Shown in pieces: positions 34,450 to 43,708 of a stretch of 64,000 nucleotides of DNA. A model generated the notes under the pieces. The model did no database searches. It was not told the origin of the DNA and saw only the letters and a list, made by a program, of their open reading frames with translations. The position numbers and the translations under genes are program-made. The stretch's first letter is position 1. Each line of letters begins with the position of its first letter. This DNA is from Thermoguttaceae bacterium (lineage in GTDB: Bacteria; Planctomycetota; Planctomycetia; Pirellulales; Thermoguttaceae): NCBI GenBank assembly GCA_017447865.1, contig JAFSMO010000049.1, forward strand, positions 1 through 64,000, in the 5' to 3' direction.

Positions 34450-34486
34450 AACCGGGTGACGTGTTTGGGCGCGCCACCCGGTTTTT
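34450..34486 (+). terminator. Terminator after the oxidoreductase
   Basis: AACCGGGTG (34450-34458) pairs with CACCCGGTT (34475-34483), flanked by A-run and T-run. It can also serve the convergent peptidase gene. Confidence 0.85.
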
Positions 34487-34517
34487 CAGTTCTCAGTTTT
34501 CAGTTTTCAGTTCTCAG
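34483..34517. repeat. TTTTCAG heptamer arm at the peptidase gene end
   Basis: Five 7-nt units (TTTTCAG/TTCTCAG) in tandem, overlapping the last codons of the minus-strand peptidase and supplying its stop (SASEN then TGA). There is no partner arm. Confidence 0.65.
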
Positions 34518-35448
34518 ACGCCGAGTTGACGTGAGTCGTACTCCAGTCCACCGGCGTGGAAGACGGCTGGATCCTGGGCTGGGAGACGACCTGAACGGAT
34601 TCGTTGAACGTGGAGTTTTCCAACAGATTGGACGATTGAACCGTGAGTTTCGGGGCGTTTGTCCCGTTTCCCGCGATCATATTCGTCCCGACGAATTCCG
34701 GGGTTCCATTTTCGACCCACTCCACCCAGTCGTTCTGCAGTTTTTCCAGGGTCGTGTAGCCGTAGAACTCGTAAACCAGAGTGTTCCAGTCCTTTTCTTT
34801 TTCGATGCAGGCTTCCACAAAACTGACGAAATAGTGGGGACCTCTCTGACGGATCAGGAATTCTACGACCGAAAAACCATGCGCGTAAAGCGGCATCGGG
34901 TCCTGCGGATATTCTTCCATCACGAAAAGGCGGTCGAGCGGGATCCCGTGCCGGGTTTTCAGGGCTTTATACAGTTGCTGCTGGTATTTGTTTCGCTCGG
35001 ACTGATGCTCGGTGAACGTCGCGGCGCCTTCGTCAGCCCAGCGCGGGAGCGGTACGCGGAAGTGGCTCGCCAGGATCATGTGGGTGATTTCATGCGGAAG
35101 AACCGAGTCGTACAGACGGTCGCGTGACCCCTGGACCTCCATGTCCCAGCCGTAAACCTCCCCTTTGTTGAACGTGAAGCTGGTGGAACCGCCGGGCAGC
35201 AGATCGTCCCCGAGTTTGATGTGGATTTTGCACGGTTTCGCCCAGTTGGGAAGTTCTTTCCCGAGCCAGAAAACGGCCAGCTTTTTACGCAGAAACTCCG
35301 CACGATTCGCGAGTTGCTCTGCGGCACGTGGGTCGGATGTACTGACGGTGAAGTTTTTGGTTTTGAAGGTCGCGGCCTGAATGGACTCTGCCCCCAGAAT
35401 CAAAGTCCAGACCAGCAGGACCATCACAACGAAACCTCGTTTACACAT
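34507..35448 (-). CDS. Secreted zinc metallopeptidase (peptidase MA-like)
   Basis: 313 residues. The signal peptide is MCKRGFVVMVLLVWTLILGAESIQA. The zinc motif is HEITH (His119, Glu120, His123) and the third ligand is in RWADEG (Glu140), the gluzincin arrangement of peptidase MA-like proteins. The catalytic domain ends near 255. A low-complexity Ser/Asn/Gln tail follows, whose last residues come from a heptamer repeat. It acts outside the cytoplasm, with target unknown. It is divergent from ispF. Confidence 0.82.
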   Translation of the reverse strand: MCKRGFVVMVLLVWTLILGAESIQAATFKTKNFTVSTSDPRAAEQLANRAEFLRKKLAVFWLGKELPNWAKPCKIHIKLGDDLLPGGSTSFTFNKGEVYGWDMEVQGSRDRLYDSVLPHEITHMILASHFRVPLPRWADEGAATFTEHQSERNKYQQQLYKALKTRHGIPLDRLFVMEEYPQDPMPLYAHGFSVVEFLIRQRGPHYFVSFVEACIEKEKDWNTLVYEFYGYTTLEKLQNDWVEWVENGTPEFVGTNMIAGNGTNAPKLTVQSSNLLENSTFNESVQVVSQPRIQPSSTPVDWSTTHVNSASEN

Positions 35449-35601
35449 AAAATCTCTCCTCGATGTTGTTCACGATAATTAACTCTCTTTTCTACTTTAC
35501 ACTATATTTGGAAAAAAACCAACCCCTGAATGGGATTTTTTCCTGATTTTTCGGAATTTTTCGGAAAATTTTCCAAATTGGTTCAAGCGTTAAAATCGCT
35601 C

Positions 35602-35630
35602 TTGCTTTTCTGGGAGAATTTGACTATAAT
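35602..35630 (+). promoter_or_regulatory. Promoter for ispF
   Basis: TTGCTT (35602-35607), a 17-nt spacer and TATAAT (35625-35630), 36 bases before the start codon. Confidence 0.72.
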
Positions 35631-35665
35631 TAATAAAATATTTGAGTTTTTTTAAGAGGCTGAAA

Positions 35666-36295
35666 ATGAATACACCATATCGGGTCGGAATCGGTCATGA
35701 CACGCATCGCCTGATCCCCGGCGACGGGTTTCATCTTGGCGGAATCCCAATTCCACACGACAAAAAACTCCTCGGAGTCAGCGACGCGGACGTGCTTCTT
35801 CATGCGGTCATTGACGCCCTGCTTGGTGCGGCCGGGCTGGGCGACATTGGCGACATGTTCCCCGACACGGATGAAATCAATCGGGACCGGTCCTCGGTGG
35901 AAATGCTCCGCCTGGCCTGGCAGCGTGTCCAGAATCTGGGCTGGAAACTCCAGAATCTGGATTGCATCGTGTTCGCCCAGCGGCCTAAACTCGGCAGCTA
36001 CAAGACGGTGATCGCGGAGAGTATTGCCGAAACGCTCGGGGTGACCCCCCAGCAGGTGAACGTCAAAGCCAAAACGGGCGAGGGAATCGGTCCAGTGGGA
36101 GAGGAACTCGTCATCGAGGCGCAGTGCGTGGCGCTTTTGAGTGGTTTTCAGTCGTTTTCTGACCTGAAAGCGAAATCCCACGCAGCCTCGCGGTCCGCTT
36201 CGGTCGTTCCCGGAGTTTCGCCTGTTCCAAGTGCTTCTTCCTCCATCAGCACCAAGGCCCTTTTCGCGGAAGCGGGGAAAAGGGTGAACTACTGA
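35666..36295 (+). CDS. ispF: 2-C-methyl-D-erythritol 2,4-cyclodiphosphate synthase
   Basis: 209 residues from ATG 35666 (AAGAGG upstream); the longer frame from a TTG at 35642 is rejected. IspF motifs are complete: GIGHDTHRL with metal ligands Asp12 and His14, GVSDADVLLHAVIDALLGAAGLGDIGD, and KAKTGEGIGPVGE near the end. It is the fifth enzyme of the MEP pathway, forming the cyclic diphosphate from CDP-ME-2-phosphate, and is usually a trimer. The Ser/Ala-rich 40-residue C-terminal extension is not typical. dxr of the same pathway is at 54638. Confidence 0.95.
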   Translation: MNTPYRVGIGHDTHRLIPGDGFHLGGIPIPHDKKLLGVSDADVLLHAVIDALLGAAGLGDIGDMFPDTDEINRDRSSVEMLRLAWQRVQNLGWKLQNLDCIVFAQRPKLGSYKTVIAESIAETLGVTPQQVNVKAKTGEGIGPVGEELVIEAQCVALLSGFQSFSDLKAKSHAASRSASVVPGVSPVPSASSSISTKALFAEAGKRVNY

Positions 36296-36296
36296 T

Positions 36297-36424
36297 TTAG
36301 TTAGGAGTTAGGAGTTAGGAGTTGGAAAAGCCTTCGGCTTTTTAGGGGTTGATTTTTTCTGAATCCAACGTTACGCGCAAGCGTCAACTCCTCACTTCTC
36401 ACTCCTCACTCCTAACTCCTAACT
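36297..36424. repeat. Heptamer-arm element, copy 2 (TTAGGAG arms)
   Basis: Left arm TTAGGAG repeated from 36301. The right arm (CTCCTCA, CTTCTCA, CTCCTAA and so on) runs to 36424. The core is the inverted version of copy 1: AAAAGCCTTCGGCTTTTT hairpin, then CCAACGTTACGCGCAAGCGTC. It begins directly after the ispF stop and can act as its terminator. The remaining 36425-36713 is A/T-rich and I see nothing further in it. Confidence 0.85.
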
Positions 36425-36713
36425 TTTTCCCCCTCTTTTCTTGTGTTAAAATGGTTTAATCTGGGTAAACTTTAACGATTATACCTTTTATTCCGATTTT
36501 GAAATCTGAAAATATTCAAAAAGTAGGGATTACACCGGAAGTGTCTTGAAGTTTCGGTTATAACTTTTCCGATTGTAAAAGCGATTAGAAGAAAGATGGC
36601 GATTAGTTCAATAAAGCCAATCGTCACGAAAATTACAGAAATCCCGACGAAAACAAGGATCGGTTCTGCGGTTTCGTCATTTTACACGGTGAGAAAAACT
36701 GGAGGAAAACAGG

Positions 36714-37637
36714 ATGCGACGTGTATTTAGTTTCAGCGCGATTTTGCTCGCGGTTGCTTTGGCGCCAATGACGGTGCTTGGCAGCAATCAGGAAATGGCT
36801 GAGGAAATCGCCGGCGTTCTTGAAGATGCGAATCTGATTGAAGGCTGTGATATTGGTCTGAAATACGAGAACGAGACGGTCTGGCTTACGGGAGTTGTGG
36901 ACTCATCCGAGAAAATTTCCGCAATTCAGGCGAAAATTGAAGAAATGGACGGCGTTGCCAGCGTCGTGAACAAACTTGAAGTGGAAAAAACGGCGGTGGA
37001 AGATGCGTCCGTTCAGCAGGTCGCGATTTTCCAGAATCAGGTCATGAGCTGTCCTGGTCAGCTTGATATTGAAGGCGGGCAGGTCATTAGTGACGAAGTG
37101 GTTTCCGTGGACGGTGTTCCGGTGAATGCGGAACAGGCCGATGACGGTGCCAACCTTCCGTCGATTCTGAATGTTGACGACTCGCAGATGTCGAGTACTT
37201 CCGTCAGTGCAGGCAAACCGCGCCCGATTCAGGCGAATTACGGTCTGACGGTGAAACCGGTTTCTTACGGTGACACGTCTATCGAGGGTCCAACTTCTAC
37301 CACGACGACGGGTATTCAGAGTGGTCCGGTCCCGATGAATTCTCAGGCTTATGCGATGCCGATGAATGGCGGGTCCAACATGCGGTACGACGAGCCGTAT
37401 ATGCCGAGAAAGGCCTGGCCGTCCTATGCTTCTTACCCGAACACCGCGGCGGTCCAGTATCCGAAACGCCACTGTGCCAGCTGCTGGCCGTACATTGGCC
37501 CGTACTATCCGTACCCGCAGGTTCCGGACGGATGGCGCAAAGTCACCCTTGAGTGGTCCGATGGTTACTGGCAGCTCGACTTCAACGATGGAACGAAAAA
37601 AGGCCCGTTCAATGGTCTGTTCCGCCAGAAGCCGTAA
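36714..37637 (+). CDS. Secreted BON-domain protein with planctomycete C-terminal motif
   Basis: 307 residues. The signal peptide is MRRVFSFSAILLAVALAPMTVLG, with a BON domain at about 30-95 (ENETVWLTGVVDSSEKI, DGVASVVNKLEV) of the kind that binds phospholipid or OsmY-like partners. A low-complexity middle follows, then an aromatic tail with PQVPDGWRKVTLEWSDGYWQ, which I have seen repeatedly in planctomycete envelope proteins. It probably resides in the periplasm or envelope. GGAGG precedes the ATG. Function beyond the BON domain is unknown. Confidence 0.8.
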   Translation: MRRVFSFSAILLAVALAPMTVLGSNQEMAEEIAGVLEDANLIEGCDIGLKYENETVWLTGVVDSSEKISAIQAKIEEMDGVASVVNKLEVEKTAVEDASVQQVAIFQNQVMSCPGQLDIEGGQVISDEVVSVDGVPVNAEQADDGANLPSILNVDDSQMSSTSVSAGKPRPIQANYGLTVKPVSYGDTSIEGPTSTTTTGIQSGPVPMNSQAYAMPMNGGSNMRYDEPYMPRKAWPSYASYPNTAAVQYPKRHCASCWPYIGPYYPYPQVPDGWRKVTLEWSDGYWQLDFNDGTKKGPFNGLFRQKP

Positions 37638-37660
37638 GAGTCTCAAATAAAAAAAAAGAA

Positions 37661-37697
37661 GAGCGGGGGTTAAAGATTTGGCCCCCGTTCTTTTTTT
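37661..37697 (+). terminator. Terminator after the BON-domain gene
   Basis: GAGCGGGGG (37661-37669) with CCCCCGTTC (37682-37690; one G-U pair), preceded by A-run and followed by seven T. Confidence 0.85.
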
Positions 37698-37705
37698 GTT
37701 CTTTT

Positions 37706-37850
37706 AAAGGCCCCCTGAAGTGGGGCTGGCGGCGAGCGGTGGGCTTTTTGCCCACTGTAAACTGGGGGTTTCCGGCCAAAGGCTGGACTTCCCCCGTTTC
37801 CGAACCCCTCCGGCCCTTCGGGCCACCTCCCCTTTCAGGGGAGGCTTTAA
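37706..37850 (+). repeat. R4 intergenic repeat, copy 2
   Basis: AAAGGCCCCCTGAAGTGGGG at the left and CGGCCCTTCGGGCCACCTCC with CCTTTCAGGGGAGGCTTT at the right match the plan of copies 1 and 3. An internal GGGCTTTTTGCCC hairpin is present. Confidence 0.75.
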
Positions 37851-37868
37851 ATTGGTGCGGCCGCCCCC

Positions 37869-37896
37869 TTGCACGTTTTTCTCTCTGTGCTAAAAT
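37869..37896 (+). promoter_or_regulatory. Promoter for the phosphodiesterase-like gene
   Basis: TTGCAC (37869-37874), a 16-nt spacer and TAAAAT (37891-37896), 45 bases before the start. The gap 37638-37940 is fully explained by a terminator, R4 and this promoter. Confidence 0.65.
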
Positions 37897-37940
37897 ATAA
37901 GAAAAGAATTTCGTCTTAATTAATAAAGAGGACCCATTCC

Positions 37941-39323
37941 ATGATGCGGAACATCGTTTTTTTGTCCATCCCTGCACTTCGTGAGAAAGACCTGATCAAA
38001 CTGCCGGCCCTGAACCGGATTTTGCTTCCGAAGGGGGCGCAGGCCACGCTCACGCCGAGCTTCCCGTGCGTCACGTGCCCGGTCCAGGCCAATCTGACGA
38101 CCGGCCTTTTCCCGAACAAACACGGCATCATCGGGAACGGGATATGGTCGCCCGAAAAGGAAAAGCTCACCATGTGGACGTTCACGAATGAGGCGGTTCA
38201 GCAGTCGCAGCTCTGGGATTTGATCTACCATCACCCCGACACGCCGCGCAGTGCCGTCTGGTTCCCGCTTCAGGCCGTGGAGTGCGAGGCGGAGTACGCT
38301 TGCACGCATAAGCCGATCCATAATCCGGACGGGACCGAGGATCTGTGGTGCTGGACGCGCTACCCCTCGCTTTACCGCGAGCTGCTTGAGGAGTTTGGGC
38401 ACTTCCCGCTGCAGAACTACTGGGGGCCGATGGTCAGCATCAACTCGGCGAACTGGGTCGTGAACACCGCGGCATGGCTGGCGGCGAAGGAAATGCCGGA
38501 ATTCTTTTACATTTACCTCGCGTACCCGGATTACGCGCCGCAGAAATTCGGCGTGGACTCCCCGCAGGTGGACGTGATGCTCGGCGAGCTGAACACGCTG
38601 CTCGACACGCTGATCACGAAATTCCAGGAGGCGTACGACGATGAGATCACGTGGTTCATCGCGGGCGAGTACGCCATGACGGACGTGAACCACACGCTTT
38701 TCCCGAACCGGATGCTCCGTGAGGCCAGGCTTCTGAAGGTGAAGGAAGGGGACGGAGTGACGCCCAGCCCGATCCGCTCGATCGCCCGGGACTACGACGT
38801 TTTCCGCGGCGAGCTGCCCGACTGGGGGGAAAGTGACGCTTTCGCCTATTGCGACCACCAGTTCGCGCATGTGTACGTGAAGAACCACGATTCCTCAACG
38901 ATTCAGAAGGTGGCGCAGCTTTTCGATAAAAAGGAGGGCGTGGCGGAGGTCCTGGTCGGTGCCGACATCGAAAAGTACGGGTTAAACCACGAACGTTCCG
39001 GCGACGTAATATTAATGTCGGAACCGACGAGCTGGATGGCGTATTACTGGTGGCTGGACGACGCCAAGGCGCCCGATTTCGCCCGCCGGGTGGACATTCA
39101 CCAGAAACCTGGCTACGACCCGTGCGAAATGTTCATGGACTTTGCGACCCGGTCGATCTCGCTGGACCCGACCGTGGTGAAGGCCTCGCACGGGGCGGCG
39201 GCCCGCGACCGATCCCAGAAGACGGTCTTTTTGACCTCCGACGCGCGTTTCCTCCCGGTGAAAGAACTGCGTGACGTGGACGTTTTCCACGTGATCATGG
39301 AATCGACTTGGGGGAGAAAATGA
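37941..39323 (+). CDS. Alkaline-phosphatase-superfamily (nucleotide pyrophosphatase-like) protein
   Basis: 460 residues without signal peptide. It has the NPP-like section PSFPCVTCPVQANLTTG followed by FPNKHGIIGNG, placing the nucleophile Thr near residue 45. Other alkaline-phosphatase-fold landmarks are GEYAMTDVNH and a C-terminal HGAAARD. The first metal-ligand Asp normally found after the opening strand is replaced (FLSIPALRE), as in a planctomycete subgroup that I recall starting with a VVGLTP-like motif. The reaction is probably phosphodiester or pyrophosphate cleavage, but the missing ligand makes this uncertain. GAGG precedes the ATG. The stop falls inside the first bases of a repeat element. 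Confidence 0.78.
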   Translation: MMRNIVFLSIPALREKDLIKLPALNRILLPKGAQATLTPSFPCVTCPVQANLTTGLFPNKHGIIGNGIWSPEKEKLTMWTFTNEAVQQSQLWDLIYHHPDTPRSAVWFPLQAVECEAEYACTHKPIHNPDGTEDLWCWTRYPSLYRELLEEFGHFPLQNYWGPMVSINSANWVVNTAAWLAAKEMPEFFYIYLAYPDYAPQKFGVDSPQVDVMLGELNTLLDTLITKFQEAYDDEITWFIAGEYAMTDVNHTLFPNRMLREARLLKVKEGDGVTPSPIRSIARDYDVFRGELPDWGESDAFAYCDHQFAHVYVKNHDSSTIQKVAQLFDKKEGVAEVLVGADIEKYGLNHERSGDVILMSEPTSWMAYYWWLDDAKAPDFARRVDIHQKPGYDPCEMFMDFATRSISLDPTVVKASHGAAARDRSQKTVFLTSDARFLPVKELRDVDVFHVIMESTWGRK

Positions 39324-39424
39324 ATGAATAATGAATAACGAATAACGAGGAGAATGAGTTTTGACTCAAGCTGGTGAAACACGAATCGTGGTGGAAGTCT
39401 TTCTTCTCGTTATTCGTTAATCCG
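39321..39424. repeat. Heptamer-arm element with GAATAAT/GAATAAC arms (2)
   Basis: The left arm 39321-39350 begins in the stop codon of the upstream gene. The right arm CTCGTTATTCGTT is at about 39406-39418. The core (TCAAGCTGGTGAAACACG) differs from the other copies. It fills the gap before ftsK. Confidence 0.75.
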
Positions 39425-39453
39425 TTTGGTTTCCGCGAAAGAAAAAATATTTT

Positions 39454-42400
39454 ATGAAGTACCGAACATTTTACCATTCTGTTTCCATCGTTTATAAAAT
39501 TGCGGCGGTTGGGATTTTCCTTTTTTTCGCGCTGAGTATTCTTACGTATAATCCCGCGGACCAGCCCAACACGAACATCTGGCCGAACGTTCCTGTCACG
39601 AACTGGTGCGGGGAGCTTGGCTCCCGATTTGCCGCGCTGTGCTTTGGTTTTTTGGGCTACGGAATTTACTTCACGATTTACGCGGCGGCGTACCATCTGA
39701 TTCGCTGGCTTTTCAATTTCCACGCCAAATTTTACGCCCTCCGCTTTACCGGTTTTTGCTTCCTCCAGATCGCGGTTTGCGCTTTTATTACCCTCTTTTT
39801 CTGCAATAATCTCCCGGTTTCCAATCCGTTATACGGCGAGGCGGGTTTTTCCGAGACGTACTCGACCAACCTGATTTACGGCCACGGCGGAGTCGTCGGC
39901 ACGGCCTGGGCTTCCTTCTTCAGCCTTGCGGGAGAATTTTGCGGTTTTCTGGGCATTTTGACCCTTGCGCTTGTCGGGATTTTCATGTACAGCGATTTCG
40001 TCGTTCCGTTTGTTTTGCGCCAGATTTTCTCGAAATTTTCGCGCAAATCACTCCGGAGGATCCTGTACGCGACGCGCGGTTTCTTTCGGGAACGCACTGG
40101 GTGGAAGCGGTCTTTCCACCACCCGATCCAGAGCTTGAGAAGAAAGCAAAACGGTACAAATCTGGAACCCGGTGTTGTGCCGAATGACGTGGATTCGAAC
40201 GACCAGAACCCCGAACGCACGGGATGGGGCGTTGATCCGGAAAAGACGGAGGCCGTGGAAATCGCCGATCCCGATACGGTCCCGCCGGTGCTTGAGTCCG
40301 AAGCCAGTCGGCGCGCGAGGCGGTCCAAACTGATGGAAGCGGTGGACGGATACGAAATCGATGAAACGGTTACGGAGCCCAGAAAAATCCGTTCCGTGAA
40401 TGGCTCCACCGGGGAACTGGCCGAGGGAAAACCACACGAGCTGGCCATTCATCACCCGGAGACCGAACCGGTGAACCTGACCGACTCCACGGGCGGTTTT
40501 TCGGACGCCAAATCCGACGCGATCGACTCGGGGATCGTGGAGGACGCAAAAGGCGAGCTGAACGCGGGCGTCACGTCGCTTCTTACGGGCACGGCCGGGG
40601 AAGGAATCGAGCTTTTGGAGCAGCACCCCGCCGATGAGCCGGAATACGAATTTCCGTCGCTGGACCTTCTGGACCCGGCCGAGAATTTCGACTACACCGA
40701 ATTCGAGAGCGAGGCGAAGGAGCGCGCGGCCCAGCTGGAACGCTACATCAAGGAGTTCGGCTTCACCGTGGCGGTCCGGGAGATCCAGCTCGGCCCGACC
40801 ATCACCCAGTACCAGGTTGAGCCGGAGCAGGGCCTGCGCGTCAGCAAAATCGCGAGCCTCGCGGACGATCTGGCCGTGAAACTCGGCGTTTCCAACGTCC
40901 GAATCGTTTACCCGCTTCTCGGGAAGCAGAACCTGGTCGGGATCGAGATCCCGAACGTGAAGAAGCAGCTCGTCCGGATGCGCGAGGTCATGGAGCAGCT
41001 CGCCGGCAAGTACAACAAAATGAGCATTCCGGTCTTCCTCGGCAAAGACGTGGCGGGGAAACCGCTCATGGCCGACCTGGCGACGCTCCCGCACCTGCTC
41101 ATCGCGGGCCGAACCGGGACGGGGAAGAGCGTCTGCCTCAACTCGATCATCGCGTCGATCATCATGACGCGCAGCCCGAAAGACGTCCGGATGCTCATGG
41201 TGGACCCGAAAATGGTCGAAATGAGCCAGTACCGTGAAATTCCGCACCTCATGCACCCGGTCGTCACCGACATGAAAAAGGCTGAGGCGATCCTGGCGTG
41301 GGCCGTGGAGAAAATGGAGGACCGCTACAGATGGCTGGCCCGAGCGGGCGTCCGGCACATGAAGGACTACAACAAAATGGACCGGGCGACGAAGATCCAC
41401 CGCGTCAAGCCGCAGGCGGGCGAAACCATGCCCGAGACCATGCCGTTCATCGTGATCATCGTGGACGAAATGGCCGACCTGATGATGACCGCGCCGAAAG
41501 ACGTGGAGTCGCACATCATCCGCCTGGCGCAGAAAAGCCGTGCGGTGGGGATCCACCTCATTCTCGCGACGCAGAAGCCGATCGTTTCGGTCATTACGTC
41601 GCTCATCAAGTCCAACCTCCCGGCCCGAATCGCGTTCCAGGTTTCGAGCAAGACTGACTCGCGTGTCGTTCTGGACGAAAACGGTGCCGACCGTCTGCTC
41701 GGCCACGGCGATATGCTGTTCCTGCTTCCGGGGACCAGCACGCTGATCCGCGCGCAGGGGACGTACTTGAGCGACGACGAGATTTACCGCATCGTCGCCG
41801 CCATCGCGACGGGCGAGCCGCAGTTTGAGACCGAGATCGAGCAGCATCTGGGCGCCGGCGGAGGCGGAAAACTCGCCGAGTGGGCCAAACGCGACGAGCT
41901 TTACACCTCGGCGATCGACATCATCGTGAGCGAGGGCCGCGGGTCCATCTCGCTCCTTCAGCGTATGCTCGGGATCGGTTACGGCCGGTCCGCCCGCCTG
42001 ATCGACTTCATGGAAGAGGACGGGATCGTTGGAGCGTTCAAAGGCTACACCAAACCGCGCGAGGTCCTCCTCAAAAAAGAGGACTGGGAGGCGATGAAGG
42101 CCGAGTTCGAAAAGGAGCAGGGAAGCGCGATCCAGGCCGAAATTGACCGCGCCAGAGCCGAAGCCGCCATGAAGGAAATCGAGGCGCGGGAGGCCGAACG
42201 AGGTGACGAGGACGAGGAGTTTGAGGAGGAGTGGGACGATTCGGAAGACTCGGAGGAAGAATTCGATGAAGAACTGGATGATTCGGTCGAGGATTTCGAC
42301 GACGAATCCGAGGATTTTGACGACGAATCGGATGATTCGGACGAAGATCTTTTCCGGGAAGAATCGGAAGATGAAGGCGAAATTCCACCGTGGGACGGGC

Positions 42401-42672
42401 CTGAAAAAACGTTTTACCCGCTTCCGTCCCGGCCGGTGGAGCGTTCTCGCGGGAGGAGCCGCCGCCGGATCACGCCGAATTACGAGAAGATTCGGACTCG
42501 AAATTCGGAGCAGGATCCGCCTTCGGAGCAGGACGTGGCTCCTGAACCCGATCCGGAACCGGAGGATTCGGTGAACTCGCCGGAGTCCCGGGACGTTTTG
42601 AACCGGATCCAGCCGAACCAGCCGAAGCCATTCCTGCAGGACGGAGAAGACCATTTCCGGGAGATCAAATAA
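39454..42672 (+). CDS. ftsK: DNA translocase FtsK/SpoIIIE
   Basis: 1072 residues. The N-terminus has four hydrophobic membrane segments (about 10-190). A variable acidic linker follows, then the motor: alpha/beta domains with GFTVAVREIQLGPTITQYQ, Walker A GRTGTGKS near 552 and Walker B IVIIVDEMADLM. A winged-helix gamma domain (SEGRGSISLLQRMLGIGYGRSARLI, about 820-870) reads KOPS-type polarity sequences. It pumps chromosome ends across the division septum. It is unusual in having a very acidic Asp/Glu/Ser tail after gamma (about 915-985) and a Pro/Glu end. It is followed within two bases by the DA1-like gene, so translation is probably coupled. Confidence 0.94.
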   Translation: MKYRTFYHSVSIVYKIAAVGIFLFFALSILTYNPADQPNTNIWPNVPVTNWCGELGSRFAALCFGFLGYGIYFTIYAAAYHLIRWLFNFHAKFYALRFTGFCFLQIAVCAFITLFFCNNLPVSNPLYGEAGFSETYSTNLIYGHGGVVGTAWASFFSLAGEFCGFLGILTLALVGIFMYSDFVVPFVLRQIFSKFSRKSLRRILYATRGFFRERTGWKRSFHHPIQSLRRKQNGTNLEPGVVPNDVDSNDQNPERTGWGVDPEKTEAVEIADPDTVPPVLESEASRRARRSKLMEAVDGYEIDETVTEPRKIRSVNGSTGELAEGKPHELAIHHPETEPVNLTDSTGGFSDAKSDAIDSGIVEDAKGELNAGVTSLLTGTAGEGIELLEQHPADEPEYEFPSLDLLDPAENFDYTEFESEAKERAAQLERYIKEFGFTVAVREIQLGPTITQYQVEPEQGLRVSKIASLADDLAVKLGVSNVRIVYPLLGKQNLVGIEIPNVKKQLVRMREVMEQLAGKYNKMSIPVFLGKDVAGKPLMADLATLPHLLIAGRTGTGKSVCLNSIIASIIMTRSPKDVRMLMVDPKMVEMSQYREIPHLMHPVVTDMKKAEAILAWAVEKMEDRYRWLARAGVRHMKDYNKMDRATKIHRVKPQAGETMPETMPFIVIIVDEMADLMMTAPKDVESHIIRLAQKSRAVGIHLILATQKPIVSVITSLIKSNLPARIAFQVSSKTDSRVVLDENGADRLLGHGDMLFLLPGTSTLIRAQGTYLSDDEIYRIVAAIATGEPQFETEIEQHLGAGGGGKLAEWAKRDELYTSAIDIIVSEGRGSISLLQRMLGIGYGRSARLIDFMEEDGIVGAFKGYTKPREVLLKKEDWEAMKAEFEKEQGSAIQAEIDRARAEAAMKEIEAREAERGDEDEEFEEEWDDSEDSEEEFDEELDDSVEDFDDESEDFDDESDDSDEDLFREESEDEGEIPPWDGPEKTFYPLPSRPVERSRGRSRRRITPNYEKIRTRNSEQDPPSEQDVAPEPDPEPEDSVNSPESRDVLNRIQPNQPKPFLQDGEDHFREIK

Positions 42673-42673
42673 A

Positions 42674-43708
42674 ATGAAAAACGCGCTTGCTTTGGGAAGT
42701 TTATTCCTCGTTTTGGCGGCCGCGCTGCTTCTGGCGGCGGAATCGCGGATCTGCTCCGTCTGCGGGAAGGCCTGCACCGGTGGTTACTACACGCTCGGAG
42801 ACGAGACTTTTTGCTCGGAAACGTGCCTGGGGAAGAAATATTCCTGCGCCTCCTGCGGTGTGACGCTCGGCATTGCGCCCAACACGAAATTCAAAATCGT
42901 CACGGACGTGAACGAGAAAAAGCTTTATTTCTGCGAGTCCTGCATGGAGAAACCGGGCTGCAAGTACTGCGGAAGCCGGAAGCAGACCGAGCTGGTCAAC
43001 GGCGTGCCGCTTTGTGCGACCTGCCGGGAATCCGTGATCAATAAAACGGAAGAAGCGGTTCCGCTTTTGAAGGAGGCGCAGGATCTGCTCGCGGAAAAGT
43101 TCTATTTCCCGAAGAATCCCACGCTCAAAATGGAGGTCGTTTCGCGTGAAGAATTCGAGCGCAGAACGGCCTCTTCGACGCTTCCCGCAAACGTGGGGGC
43201 GGTCCACATCACCCACTCGAGCGTGAAGTCCCAGTTCAGTCCCGATGAAAAAGTTCTGACGATCGAACTGGAAATGGTGGACTCCGGGATGCTGGTGATC
43301 GCCGGCGCCCCGAAAGCCGTGGTTTTTGACTCGATCGTTCATGAACTGACGCACGATTTCCTGCGCGGAAAGTACTATTTCATTGACGATCCGGTCATTG
43401 AGGAAGGCTTCTGCGAAGCGATGGCGGCCATGTGTTCCCTGCTGCGCGGAAATCCCCAACTGGCCAAAAACCGGTTTACGAGTCAACTGCCGGTTTACGG
43501 CGAAGGTTTCCGGAAAATGTACGGAATGCTGCAGGAAAAAGGGTGGGATGAGACGCTGAGCTTCATCAAATCGCACAGCTTGACCCGAAAGCAGTACATT
43601 TCGAAAAATCTTCTCAACTGCATCAATAAAGAGCAGGCCGAGATCATTAAAAAGAAGCAGGTGATGCCGAAAATCATCTTCGGAAAAGTGCAGGACGCCG
43701 CAAAATGA
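42674..43708 (+). CDS. Secreted DA1-like zinc metalloprotease with Cys-rich zinc ribbons
   Basis: 344 residues. A signal peptide or anchor (MKNALALGSLFLVLAAALLLAA) is followed by LIM-like zinc-binding pairs (CSVC, FCSETC, CASC, CESC, CKYC, CATC; residues about 27-125). The catalytic part has HELTH (His223, Glu224, His227) and IEEGFCEAMAA carrying the next ligand, the pattern of the plant DA1 peptidase family. Plant DA1 is a ubiquitin-activated protease; bacterial versions have no assigned role. It starts one base after the ftsK stop and its own end overlaps the next gene (ATGA), so all three are probably one operon. Confidence 0.8.
   Translation: MKNALALGSLFLVLAAALLLAAESRICSVCGKACTGGYYTLGDETFCSETCLGKKYSCASCGVTLGIAPNTKFKIVTDVNEKKLYFCESCMEKPGCKYCGSRKQTELVNGVPLCATCRESVINKTEEAVPLLKEAQDLLAEKFYFPKNPTLKMEVVSREEFERRTASSTLPANVGAVHITHSSVKSQFSPDEKVLTIELEMVDSGMLVIAGAPKAVVFDSIVHELTHDFLRGKYYFIDDPVIEEGFCEAMAAMCSLLRGNPQLAKNRFTSQLPVYGEGFRKMYGMLQEKGWDETLSFIKSHSLTRKQYISKNLLNCINKEQAEIIKKKQVMPKIIFGKVQDAAK

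Noticed and set aside
40048..42777. Minus-strand open frame of 909 codons
   Set aside because: Antisense of ftsK, which has clear motifs along its full length.
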